NCBI RefSeq assembly: GCF_035917235.1
Contig: NZ_CP108423.1
Span: forward strand, 6,725,501 to 6,789,500
Length of the DNA: 64,000 nucleotides
Source of the DNA: Streptomyces sp. NBC_01294
GTDB lineage: Bacteria > Actinomycetota > Actinomycetes > Streptomycetales > Streptomycetaceae
Direction: 5' to 3'
Shown here: piece after piece, positions 1 through 7,697 of the stretch
Numbering within the stretch: the stretch's first letter is position 1
How the letters are laid out: every line of letters starts with the position of its first letter
Translations under genes and position numbers: made by a program
The notes under the pieces: model-generated
Told to the model about the DNA's origin: nothing
The model's input: the letters and a program-made list of their open reading frames with translations, nothing else
The model's database searches: none

Positions 1-32
1 AGGGCAAGCCGCTGCACGCCAGCTGGAGCTAG
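1..32 (+). CDS. 3' tail of an unidentified gene cut by the window start
   Basis: The first bases read in one frame as GKPLHASWS followed by a TAG at 30-32. The tail is too short to identify. It is accepted only because the next 180 bases look like intergenic DNA with a terminator. It would converge on the histidine kinase gene. Confidence 0.3.
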   Translation, partial: GKPLHASWS

Positions 33-137
33 TTCCCCGTTGTGCCCGTGACCCCGGTCGTCCCTCGCGGACGGCCGGGGCCACGGGCGTTCCCGGCTGC
101 GCTGCCGCTGCCGGGGGCCGGCCCCCGGACCCCCGCG

Positions 138-181
138 CCTCACACGCCGGCGAGGCTGAAGGATCGCCTCAAACGCCGGCG
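138..181. repeat. Two copies of a dispersed CCTCAAACGCCGGCG-type element
   Basis: CCTCACACGCCGGCG (138-152) and CCTCAAACGCCGGCG (167-181) lie next to each other at the 3' side of the histidine kinase gene. The same element recurs at 3303-3317 and, inverted, at 37434-37446. In Streptomyces this word is a common intergenic repeat often found at the foot of terminators (general knowledge). Confidence 0.6.
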
Positions 182-199
182 GGGCTGGATTTTCAGCCC
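182..199 (-). terminator. Terminator of the kinase-symporter operon
   Basis: GGGCTG (182-187) and CAGCCC (194-199) form a 6-bp stem around a GATTTT loop, 14 bases beyond the kinase stop codon. The neighbouring GCCGGC repeats could extend the structure. Confidence 0.5.
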
Positions 200-212
200 G
201 TGGCCCGTCCGT

Positions 213-1457
213 TCAGGGCGGGGAAGGGGTGTGGCCCGCAGGGGAACTGTGGACGCCCGCGCGGTATTTGGGGATGCGGATCGTGACCTTCATGCCCGCC
301 CCGACGCCCGTCTCGATCACCGGCCCGTACTCGTCCCCGTACACCTGCCGGATCCGCTCGTCGACGTTCGGCAGCCCGATCCCCGACGAGCCGCCCCCAC
401 GCTCCCCGGCCAGGATCCGCCGCAGCAGCGCCGGATCCATCCCCACCCCGTTGTCCTCCACCGTGATCACCGCCTCCGCACCCGCGTCCCGCGCCGTGAT
501 CGTGATCCGGCACTCCTCGGTGGAGTCCTCCAGCCCGTGCTTGACGGCGTTCTCCACCAGCGGCTGCAGGCACAGGAAGGGCAGCGCCACCGGCAGCACC
601 TCCGGCGCCACCTGCAGGGTCACCTTCAGCCGGTCGCCGAACCGGGCCCCGGCCAGCGCCAGATACTGCTGGACGGAGCGCAGCTCCTCGGCGAGGGTGG
701 TGAAATCGCCGTGCCGGCGGAAGGAGTACCGGGTGAAGTCCGCGAACTCCAGCAGCAGTTCCCGGGCCCGCTCCGGATCGGTCCGGACGAACGAGGCGAT
801 CGCGGCCAGGGAGTTGAAGATGAAGTGCGGGGAGATCTGCGCCCGCAGCGCCTTGATCTCCGCCTCCATCAGCCGGGTCCGCGAGCGGTCCAGCTCGGAG
901 AGCTCCAGCTGGACGGACACCCACCGCGCGACCTCCGTCGCCGCGCGCACCAGCACCGCCGACTCCCGCGACCCGTACGCCACCAGCGCACCCAGCACCC
1001 CGTCCTCGCCGGTGAGCGGGGCCACCACCGCCCACTTCAGCGGGCAGTCGGGCCGCTCGCACTCGGTCCGCACGCTCTGACTGCGCTCCGACTCCAGCAT
1101 CACGGCCACCCGGGCCATCGCCCGCCGCTGGTGGTGGTCGGCGCCCGGTCCGTCCCAGGCCAGCACCGACTCCCGGTCGGTGAGGCACAGCGCCTCCGTG
1201 CCCAGCAGCGACCGCAGCCGCCGGGCGGCCTTGCGGGCGGCGTCCTCGGTCAGCCCGGCGCGCAGCGGGGGAGCGGCCAGCGAAGCGGTGTGCAGGGTGT
1301 GGAAGGTGGCCCGCTCCACTGGTGTCCCGAGGTCCAGTCCGGCCGCGCGTTCCCCGCTCCGGGCGTGCCACCGGCCGGCCGCCCAGCCCGCGGCCAGCAT
1401 CAGGGCGGCGCCCGCCACCGCCAGCACGGCCAGCACGGCCGGCCCCACCCCGGTCAC
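213..1457 (-). CDS. LytS-type sensor histidine kinase
   Basis: This is a 414-residue membrane-anchored kinase. One hydrophobic segment (about residues 5-27) is followed by a GAF-like sensor region (about 45-185). A His_kinase domain follows with the phospho-accepting H211 in ISPHFIFN, and an HATPase domain ends the protein with the N-box QPLVENAVKHG and the G-box DNGVGMD. The GTG start at 1457 is chosen because it overlaps the stop of the upstream symporter as GTGA, so the two are translationally coupled; earlier starts would run deep into the symporter. Kinases of this family pair with LytTR regulators, and one is encoded at 3891-4709. The operon context suggests the kinase controls, or senses the substrate of, the symporter. 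Confidence 0.9.
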   Translation of the reverse strand: MTGVGPAVLAVLAVAGAALMLAAGWAAGRWHARSGERAAGLDLGTPVERATFHTLHTASLAAPPLRAGLTEDAARKAARRLRSLLGTEALCLTDRESVLAWDGPGADHHQRRAMARVAVMLESERSQSVRTECERPDCPLKWAVVAPLTGEDGVLGALVAYGSRESAVLVRAATEVARWVSVQLELSELDRSRTRLMEAEIKALRAQISPHFIFNSLAAIASFVRTDPERARELLLEFADFTRYSFRRHGDFTTLAEELRSVQQYLALAGARFGDRLKVTLQVAPEVLPVALPFLCLQPLVENAVKHGLEDSTEECRITITARDAGAEAVITVEDNGVGMDPALLRRILAGERGGGSSGIGLPNVDERIRQVYGDEYGPVIETGVGAGMKVTIRIPKYRAGVHSSPAGHTPSPP

Positions 1458-3184
1458 CGCCGGCCTCCCGCCCGGTCCCCGGCCACGACCTCCGGCAGGT
1501 GCAGCCGGGTCAGGGTGGCCGCCGTCCCGGCCGGGATCCGCGACCGGGTGGCCAGCGACACCGCCACCATCGTCAGGAACCCGAGCGGCACCGACCAGGC
1601 CGCCGGCCACGCCAGCAGCGTGTGCGTCCAGCCCGCCGGGGCCAGGCCCGCCCGGGTCGCCAGCACCGCGCTCAGCGCCGCCCCGCCGCCGGTGACCAGC
1701 CCGGCCACCGCACCCGGCGGGGTCAGCCCGCGCCACCAGATGCCCAGCACCAGCAGCGGGCAGAACGAGGAGGCCGACACGGCGAAGGCCAGGCCCACCG
1801 CGTCCGCCACCGGCACCTCCGTCGCGGCCACGCTCCCGCCCAGCGGCACCAGGATCGCCACGAGCACCGCGGAGCGGAAGCTGCGCACCCCGCGCGCCCG
1901 CAGCACGTCCTGGTGCAGCACCCCGGCCACCGCCATGGTCAGCCCCGAAGCCGTCGACAGGAATGCCGCGAAGGCGCCCCCGGCCAGCAGCGCCCCCAGC
2001 AGTTCGCCGAGCAGCCCGCCGAGCATCCGCTCGGGCAGCACCAGCACCGCCGCGTCCGCGTCGCCGGTGAGGGCGAGCTCGGGGGCGTAGATCCGGCCCA
2101 GCGCCCCGTACACGGGCGGCAGCAGGTAGAAGACCCCGACCAGCGCGAGCACGACGAGCGTGGTGCGCCGCGCGGCCCGCCCGTTGGGGCTGGTGTAGAA
2201 GCGCACCGCGACGTGCGGCAGGCCCATCGTGCCCAGGAAGGTGGCCAGGATCAGCCCGTACGTGGCGTACAGCCGGTACTCCCGGCGGTCCCCGGACACC
2301 GGCTCCGACCAGCTGGACGCGCCCAGACCCGCCTCCGCGCGGGTGTCCGGTACGGGAGTGTCCGGGGCGAACTCCAGCCGCGCGTGGGCCCGTACGGAGT
2401 GCTCACCAGCGGCCAGGGTCAGCGGGACCGCCACCAGGGTGCGCCCGTCCACCTGCCCGGTCACCGTCACCGTCAGCGGCTCCTTCACGGACAGCCGCAC
2501 GTCCTGGGCCAGCGTCACCGAGGTGTGCTCCCGGAAGACGGCCGGGGCGTCGAAGCTGGCCCGCGGCGCGCCGTCCCCGGCCCAGGCGGCGACCAGGAAG
2601 AAGGCCGGTACCAGCAGGGCGGTCAGTTTGAGCCAGTACTGGAAGGCCTGTACGAAGGTGATGCTGCGCATCCCGCCGGCCGCCACCGCCGCGCTCACCA
2701 CGAAGGCGACGACCAGCCCGCCGACCCAGTGCGGGGCCCCGGTCAGGATCTCCAGGGTCAGCCCGGCGCCCTGCAGCTGCGGCAGCAGGTACAGCCAGCC
2801 GACCCCCACCACGAACAGCACCGCGATCCTGCGCACCGCCTGGGACTCCAGCCGGGCCTCGGCGAAGTCGGGCAGCGTGTACGCGCCGGAGCGGCGCAGC
2901 GGGGCCGCGACCAGCACGAGCAGCACCACGTACCCGGCGGTGTAGCCCACCGGGTACCAGAGCATCTCGGGCCCCTGGAGCAGCACCAGCCCCGCCACTC
3001 CGAGGAACGACGCGGCGGACAGGTACTCCCCGCTGATGGCCGCCGCGTTGAGGCGGGGCCCCACCGTGCGCGAGGCGACGTAGAAGTCGGAGGTGGTACG
3101 GGATATCCGCAGGCCCAGCGCGCCGACCAGGACCGTGACCAGGACGACGACGGCGACCGCGGTCAGCGCGTACGTCTGGTTCAC
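1454..3184 (-). CDS. Sodium/solute symporter (SSS family, ActP-like)
   Basis: This is a 576-residue polytopic membrane protein of the cation:solute symporter family, related to acetate permease ActP; the substrate cannot be read from sequence. The early transmembrane segments carry the family-like stretch SGEYLSAASFLG. Between about residues 205 and 320 lies a soluble, beta-rich stretch (VTVTGQVDGRTLVAVPL and following) that is absent from classic ActP and probably faces outward. The GTG at 3184 has AAGGA about 8 bases upstream and starts just before the first hydrophobic helix. Its stop overlaps the kinase start. Acetate or another short organic acid is the likely substrate by family. Confidence 0.85.
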   Translation of the reverse strand: MNQTYALTAVAVVVLVTVLVGALGLRISRTTSDFYVASRTVGPRLNAAAISGEYLSAASFLGVAGLVLLQGPEMLWYPVGYTAGYVVLLVLVAAPLRRSGAYTLPDFAEARLESQAVRRIAVLFVVGVGWLYLLPQLQGAGLTLEILTGAPHWVGGLVVAFVVSAAVAAGGMRSITFVQAFQYWLKLTALLVPAFFLVAAWAGDGAPRASFDAPAVFREHTSVTLAQDVRLSVKEPLTVTVTGQVDGRTLVAVPLTLAAGEHSVRAHARLEFAPDTPVPDTRAEAGLGASSWSEPVSGDRREYRLYATYGLILATFLGTMGLPHVAVRFYTSPNGRAARRTTLVVLALVGVFYLLPPVYGALGRIYAPELALTGDADAAVLVLPERMLGGLLGELLGALLAGGAFAAFLSTASGLTMAVAGVLHQDVLRARGVRSFRSAVLVAILVPLGGSVAATEVPVADAVGLAFAVSASSFCPLLVLGIWWRGLTPPGAVAGLVTGGGAALSAVLATRAGLAPAGWTHTLLAWPAAWSVPLGFLTMVAVSLATRSRIPAGTAATLTRLHLPEVVAGDRAGGRR

Positions 3185-3302
3185 CGGTCGGTCCTTCGGC
3201 GGAGGGCAGGGGCGACCGGAGTCTATGCACGAGGTCTGACCTGGCAACAGGCACGATCCGGCCCTGCGGCGCCGTCGCCGCGGCGCTGCCCCGGACCCCG
3301 CG

Positions 3303-3317
3303 CCTCAAACGCCGGCG
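3303..3317. repeat. Dispersed CCTCAAACGCCGGCG element
   Basis: This is an exact copy of the element at 167-181. It is preceded by CCCCGGACCCC-GCG, which also precedes the copy at 138-152, so a repeat of about 30 bp flanks the kinase-symporter pair in the same orientation. Confidence 0.6.
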
Positions 3318-3381
3318 GGGCCGGGATCGCTGCGCCGGCACCGGCTCGCGTCGGGCGGCGCCGCCGTCGCCCGCTCGCGGA

Positions 3382-3657
3382 TCAGCGCACCGCGTCGCGG
3401 TGCTCCGCGCAGTCGCGCAGGGCGATCTCCAGCTCCACGTACGACTCTTCCGCGCGCCGGAAGGCCAGGGTCAGGGCCGCCTCGGCCCGCGGCGGCACCT
3501 GCTCGCGGACGCCTTCGCGGGCCTCGTAGAGGATGTCGGCCCAGCGGGCGGCGGCGCTGCGCAGCCGGGCCAGCAGCGCCTCGGCCTCGGCGGGCCCGGC
3601 GGGCGCGGTGCGGGGCAGCCCGCTGAGGGTGTCGACCAGCGCCTGGATCTCGGACAT
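3382..3657 (-). CDS. Small hypothetical protein
   Basis: This is a 91-residue protein of unknown function, rich in Ala, Arg and Glu and predicted to be all helical. It has no membrane segment or signal peptide. The ATG at 3657 has a strong GGGAGGAG ribosome binding site. It lies between the symporter and the LytTR regulator on the same strand, so it may belong to the same regulon. No family was recognised. Confidence 0.65.
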   Translation of the reverse strand: MSEIQALVDTLSGLPRTAPAGPAEAEALLARLRSAAARWADILYEAREGVREQVPPRAEAALTLAFRRAEESYVELEIALRDCAEHRDAVR

Positions 3658-3890
3658 GGCACTCCTCCCGCGCCGGAAGATCCACGATACGCAGGGCCCG
3701 GGACACGGGCGGGCCGGGCACGAGGGCGGTGCGGCCGACGGTTCCGACGGATCGCCGTACGCCCCTCCCGGCGCGACGAACGGCGTCTCCGCGCGCCGGA
3801 CGGTCGCCGGTGGCCGGTCACCGGTGACCGGCGCGAACCCGCCGGGCCGGGGCGGGGCGGCGGGTGCCGGGCCGGTGTCGGCAGCCGGAT

Positions 3891-4709
3891 TCAGCCCGTG
3901 GCCTGGCGCATCAGGAGGTCCCGCAGCTCCCGTGCGTGCCTGCGGCTGACCTGGAGCTCCGCCGACCCGACCCGGACACTCGTGGTCCCCGCGTCCAGCC
4001 GGAGCTCGTCGATCCGGGCCAGCGCCACCAGATGACGGCGGTGGATCCGGACGAACCCGCGCGCCGCCCAGCGCTCCTCCAGTGTCGACACCGGGATCCG
4101 GACCAGGTGGCTGCCCTCGTCGGTGTGCAGGCGGGCGTAGTCGCCCTGCGCCTCGACGTAGGCGATGTCGGCGATCGCCACGAAGCGGGTGACCCCGCCC
4201 AGTTCGACGGCGATCTGCTCCGGGGCGCGGTCGGCGACCGTGACCTCCGGGCGGCGCGGCGCCACCGCGGCCGGCGGGCCCGCCGCCGCCCCGGCGGCCA
4301 CCGGCGCCTCCTCGGCCCGGCCCAGCTGCGCGCAGGCCCGCCGGACGGCCTCGGCCAGCCGCTCCGGCCGCACGGGCTTGAGCACGTAGTCCACGGCCTT
4401 GAGGTCGAAGGCCTGTACGGCGAACCCCTCGTGCGCGGTCACGAACACGATCAGCGGCGGCCGCGCGAACCCGGCCAGCAGCCGGGCGATGTCCAGCCCG
4501 GTCAGCCCGGCCATGTGGATGTCGAGGAAGACCACGTCGATGGCGTCGGCCCCGTCCGGTCCGGACTCCAGCGCCCGGGTGACCCGGCGCAGGGCCTCGG
4601 TCGCGTCCGAGGCGCCCTCGGCGCTGCGCACCCGGGGGTCCGAGCGCAGCAGGTAGAGGAGTTCCTCCAGGAGCGGCTTCTCGTCGTCGACGGCCAGTAC
4701 GCGCAGCAT
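3891..4709 (-). CDS. LytTR-family response regulator
   Basis: This is a 272-residue two-component response regulator. The receiver domain (1-120) has the acidic pair D8/D9, the phospho-acceptor D63 in FLDIHM, T91 and K111. A low-complexity Ala/Pro linker (about 130-160) leads to a LytTR DNA-binding domain with the IAYVEAQGDYARLHT and FVRIHRRHLV signatures. The ATG at 4709 starts exactly at the receiver core MLRVLAVDDE. Its partner is almost certainly the LytS-type kinase at 213-1457, from which it is split by the symporter and the 91-residue gene. Expected targets are the symporter and perhaps the lipoprotein upstream. Confidence 0.9.
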   Translation of the reverse strand: MLRVLAVDDEKPLLEELLYLLRSDPRVRSAEGASDATEALRRVTRALESGPDGADAIDVVFLDIHMAGLTGLDIARLLAGFARPPLIVFVTAHEGFAVQAFDLKAVDYVLKPVRPERLAEAVRRACAQLGRAEEAPVAAGAAAGPPAAVAPRRPEVTVADRAPEQIAVELGGVTRFVAIADIAYVEAQGDYARLHTDEGSHLVRIPVSTLEERWAARGFVRIHRRHLVALARIDELRLDAGTTSVRVGSAELQVSRRHARELRDLLMRQATG

Positions 4710-4734
4710 GCGGCCGAGTCTAGGTACCGGCGCG

Positions 4735-4768
4735 CCGGGGCGGAACGGGGGCGCGGCCCCCGCCCCGG
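4735..4768 (-). terminator. GC-rich hairpin between the lipoprotein and response regulator genes
   Basis: CCGGGGCGG (4735-4743) pairs with CCGCCCCGG (4760-4768), and the loop itself is self-complementary. It lies about 50 bases past the lipoprotein stop, suggesting the lipoprotein is a separate unit from the regulator. Confidence 0.55.
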
Positions 4769-4816
4769 GGGAGGTGGGGCAGAGGCCGCGCGAACCGTGG
4801 TGGGGGGAGAAGGGGA

Positions 4817-5797
4817 CTACTTGACGGTGATGAGCTTGCCGTTGGGGGAGACGGCGTACCACGTGCCGCCCACGCCCTGGCCGTTGATGTCGCCGGGGTT
4901 CTTGTCGCCGGCGAAGGTGTAGACGGGCCAGCAGTCGACGGACTGCTGCTTCTTGCCGTCCGGGCGGTCCAGGACCAGGTAGTTCTTCTCGATGATGCCC
5001 TTGGCGTTGCCCTTGTCCACCGGGGGGACGACCGGCCACTTGGTCAGGCAGTCGCCCACGCACTTGGACACCATCGGCCACTGCGTGTCCGGCTTGAACC
5101 GGTAGACGGTCATGCCCTTGCCGTCGACGATGTACTCGCCCAGCTTGGCGTTCTTCGCCACGGACAGCGCCGCGCCCGCCTCGGCGGCGCCGCCCGCGCC
5201 GGCCTCGGGCGCTGCGCCCGCGCCTGCGCCGGCCTCGGGCGCGGCGCCCGCGCCCGGAGCCGCCTTCGCGGCCTTCTTGCCGTCCGCCGCGAGCGCGAAC
5301 CACACCCCGCCGACGCCCTGGCCGTTGACGTCGCCCGCCTTGGTGTCCTTGTTGTAGCGGTACGCGGGCCAGCCGCCCACCGTCAGCTGCTTGCTGCCGT
5401 CGGTGCGCACGACCTCGCCCAGCAGCGCCGGGTCCATGCCCGCCGCGGCGGTGGCGTCGCCCGCCGCGACCACCGGCCAGGTCTTCTCGCAGTCCCCGTC
5501 GCAGTTCGACTTCGGCGGCTTGGCCGTGTCCTTGTCGAAGCGGTACAGGGTGAGGCCCGCGCTGTCGGTGAGGACCTGGCCGAGCTGCTCGTTGGCGGCG
5601 AGCGCCAGCTGCCCGGCGGGCTTGGCGCCCGCGCCTCCGTCGGCGGCCGGGGCGCCGTAGGGGTCGTCCTGGGCGGCGGCGGCCCCGACCGGCTTGGTGG
5701 TGTCGCCGGCCTTGTAGTCCGTCGTGCCGCAGGCCGTAGCCGTGAGGACGACGGCGATCGCGGCTGCGGCCAGGGTGGTTCCGCGCTTGATGCCCAT
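4817..5797 (-). CDS. SCO0930-type lipoprotein with secreted repeats
   Basis: This is a 326-residue exported lipoprotein. The N-terminus has a basic start, a hydrophobic core and the lipobox TATAC followed by GTT, so Cys is lipidated and the protein is anchored outside the membrane. Two homologous modules follow, at about 65-190 and 225-326. Each contains LTLYRFDKDT or MTVYRFKPDT, a CDGDCEKTWPVV-like cysteine motif, and a NGQGVGGVWFA-like end; this is the Lipoprotein_15 secreted repeat of unknown function. An Ala/Gly/Pro/Glu linker with repeated GAAPEAGAG separates them. The ATG at 5797 follows GGGAGAG. Related proteins are often linked to redox or cell-envelope genes, but no function is established here. 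Confidence 0.85.
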   Translation of the reverse strand: MGIKRGTTLAAAAIAVVLTATACGTTDYKAGDTTKPVGAAAAQDDPYGAPAADGGAGAKPAGQLALAANEQLGQVLTDSAGLTLYRFDKDTAKPPKSNCDGDCEKTWPVVAAGDATAAAGMDPALLGEVVRTDGSKQLTVGGWPAYRYNKDTKAGDVNGQGVGGVWFALAADGKKAAKAAPGAGAAPEAGAGAGAAPEAGAGGAAEAGAALSVAKNAKLGEYIVDGKGMTVYRFKPDTQWPMVSKCVGDCLTKWPVVPPVDKGNAKGIIEKNYLVLDRPDGKKQQSVDCWPVYTFAGDKNPGDINGQGVGGTWYAVSPNGKLITVK

Positions 5798-5915
5798 CTT
5801 GATCTCTCCCACGTGTGGTGTGCGTCGTGTCCGCCACCGAGGTGGCGTCAACTGTGCTCAGGACACGCTGTGATGGGCGGGATCTGTTCACCCCGGCCGG
5901 TGTGGGGTGTTTCAC

Positions 5916-6989
5916 TCACCCCGGGTCGAACCCGGTGCGCCGCAGAGCCGTGGCCACAGCGAGGCCGAGAACCTGGTGCCCGCTGTCGTTGGGGTGCAGC
6001 CCGTCCGCCAGGTGCTCGGGACCGAGCAGGTCCCGGCCCGGGAGCACGGCGAGCCGGTCGTCCCCGGCGGCGATCCGGTGCCGGGTGGCGCGCTCCATCG
6101 CGTCGCGCAGGGCGCCCAGGGTGGCGCCCAGCTTGTTCGGGGTGCGCTCGGCGTCGGGCCGCAGGACGGGGGAGACCAGCAGGAGCGGGGTCCGCGGGTG
6201 CCCCTGCCGCACCAGTTCGAGGAACGCGCGCGTGGTCTCGTACAGCAGGGGCGCCGAGAAGGGCACCCGGGACCAGCAGTTGGTGCCGAAGGCGAGCGTC
6301 AGGACGTCGGCGGGCAGGCCCGCGAGCTGTTCGGCGGTGGTGAGTTCGCCGCGCGCGGCGCCCGCGTAGCCGAGGTTGACGGTGTCCCAGCCGAGCGCCC
6401 GGCCGGTGACGGCGGGCCAGCCGTGCGCGGGCCGGGTGGACCACCAGCCCTCGGTGATGGAGTCTCCGTGCACCACCCAGCGCGGGGCGGGCGGCGCCGG
6501 GGCGAGCGGGCCGCCGATCCCGCGCAGGCCGAGGATCCGAGGGGACTGCGTCTCGGGCGGGTGGACGGTGAACGGGCCGTTCCCGCCCCCCAGGTCGATC
6601 CGTACGACGGCCTCCGCGGCCGGGTCGGTGAACACCTCGGCGACCACCCCGTGCCGGTCCCACAGCGCGAAGCCGTGCGCGAGGTCGCGCAGTGCGTCGG
6701 TGGGGCCGGGCACCGTCGCCCGGTAGCGGATCTCCACCGCCCGCGCGGTCTCGGTGGTGAACTCCAGCCGGACCCCGATGGGCAGGGTGGAGCGCTCGCC
6801 GGTGTCCCAGGGCAGCCGCATGGTGTCCGCCGGATCGGCCCGCACCGGGCGGCCCTTGTCCAGCCACGCGATCCCGCGCAGGAAGGGCTGCGGGTCCTGC
6901 CACGGCCCCTGTCCGTCGGGGTGGGGCCGACCTTCCCGTCCGGCGGCTCCTGCCGGTGCCGCCGCTCCCGATGGTGCCGGTGGTATCAC
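5916..6989 (-). CDS. SGNH/GDSL-family hydrolase
   Basis: This is a 357-residue esterase-like protein. An N-terminal beta-sandwich-like half (about 1-170) precedes an SGNH hydrolase domain. Block I is VVHGDSITEG with the nucleophilic Ser, an FGTNCW stretch carries the block III Asn, and DGLHPNDSGHQ near the C-terminus carries the Asp-His pair. No signal peptide is evident. The GTG at 6989 is chosen because GGAGG lies 6 bases upstream and because it overlaps, as GTGA, the stop of a decayed dehydrogenase frame. The pair was therefore probably a two-gene operon. The substrate is unknown; related enzymes deacetylate or de-esterify sugars. Confidence 0.85.
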   Translation of the reverse strand: MIPPAPSGAAAPAGAAGREGRPHPDGQGPWQDPQPFLRGIAWLDKGRPVRADPADTMRLPWDTGERSTLPIGVRLEFTTETARAVEIRYRATVPGPTDALRDLAHGFALWDRHGVVAEVFTDPAAEAVVRIDLGGGNGPFTVHPPETQSPRILGLRGIGGPLAPAPPAPRWVVHGDSITEGWWSTRPAHGWPAVTGRALGWDTVNLGYAGAARGELTTAEQLAGLPADVLTLAFGTNCWSRVPFSAPLLYETTRAFLELVRQGHPRTPLLLVSPVLRPDAERTPNKLGATLGALRDAMERATRHRIAAGDDRLAVLPGRDLLGPEHLADGLHPNDSGHQVLGLAVATALRRTGFDPG

Positions 6990-7320
6990 TCTTCGCCTCC
7001 GATCGTCGGATACGGGAACTCCACGCCGGCCCCGCCGCCCACCACGAGCGTCTGCCCCGTCACGCACGAGGACAGCGGTGAGGCCGGGACGTACGGGGCG
7101 GCCGCGATGTCCGCGGTCCCGGCGACCCGGCCCGGCGACCCGGCCCGGCGGTGCGTCCTCCGCGGTGCGCCGCCGCCCCTCGGTGCCCGGCAGGGCGGCG
7201 ATCCGCGGGGTCCACACCCCCCGGTGCCACCGCGTTCACCCGTACCCCGCGCGGGCCCGGTTCCACCGCCGCCGGGCGCACCAATGCCATCGGAACGGCC
7301 GTGGCGGCACCGTGCCGAGG
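6986..7320 (-). pseudogene. Truncated, doubly frameshifted short-chain dehydrogenase
   Basis: Only the C-terminal third of a classical SDR remains. The frame entering from the right reads AAVEPGPRGVRVNAVAPGGV, typical of the segment after the active-site helix. At a run of six C (7217-7222, plus strand) the frame shifts into WTPRIAALPGTE. At an exact 13-bp tandem duplication (7121-7133 and 7134-7146) it shifts again into GTADIAAAPYV, then CVTGQTLVVGGGAGVE, the usual SDR C-terminus. Removing one base from the run and one 13-bp copy restores a single frame ending at 6986. The Rossmann nucleotide-binding motif and the YxxxK site are missing, so it is not a working gene even if one shift is a sequencing error. 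Confidence 0.75.
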
Positions 7321-7430
7321 CCCCGGGCCAGGGCCTCGGCACGTCGGTCCCGCAGGGCACGTCCGGATCCATGACGGCACGCTGCGGCAGATCTGACGAA
7401 GTGTCAAGAACGATGGTTCCCAGAGGGCTG

Positions 7431-7513
7431 CGCAGCGATCGATCATCCGCACGCAACAAAGGACCATCCAGGACAGATCCGCGCAACGATCGTGCGGCAA
7501 TGTGCAAGGATGG
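7431..7513 (+). promoter_or_regulatory. Phased CGCAAC-type operator array upstream of the permease
   Basis: Four related boxes occur: CGCAGCGATCG (7431), CGCAACAAAGG (7452), CGCAACGATCG (7482) and TGCAAGGATGG (7503), spaced 21, 30 and 21 bp. The last begins 15 bp before the putative -35. The same layout is found in front of the davA-like gene (11109, 11140, 11162). Spacing in multiples of helical turns is what Lrp/AsnC octamers prefer (established for the family); binding here is inferred. Confidence 0.55.
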
Positions 7514-7517
7514 TGCA

Positions 7518-7547
7518 TTACGGGCGCTATCACTCAGCTCGTAGGCT
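7518..7547 (+). promoter_or_regulatory. Putative promoter of the permease-asnC operon
   Basis: TTACGG (7518-7523) and TAGGCT (7542-7547) are separated by 18 bp. The match is weak by itself but has the same geometry relative to the operator boxes as the davAB promoter. The untranslated leader would be about 145 bases. Confidence 0.4.
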
Positions 7548-7697
7548 CACTCGCTGTACGTGGAGTGGCGCGGATCGCCTGCTCGGCGGTCCCCCTGCTC
7601 AGGCCCTTCCTTCGTCGGGCCCTGTCCTGCTCCGGACCGTCGCGGTCGACGCCTCATCCCCGACCTCCCCGATCCGCAGTGACAAGGAGTCCCACTC

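Noticed and set aside
42..2090. Long open frame on the plus strand opposite the kinase and symporter
   Set aside because: Composition is Arg/Pro/Gly-rich without domains, and the opposite strand encodes clear families; it is a high-GC antisense shadow.
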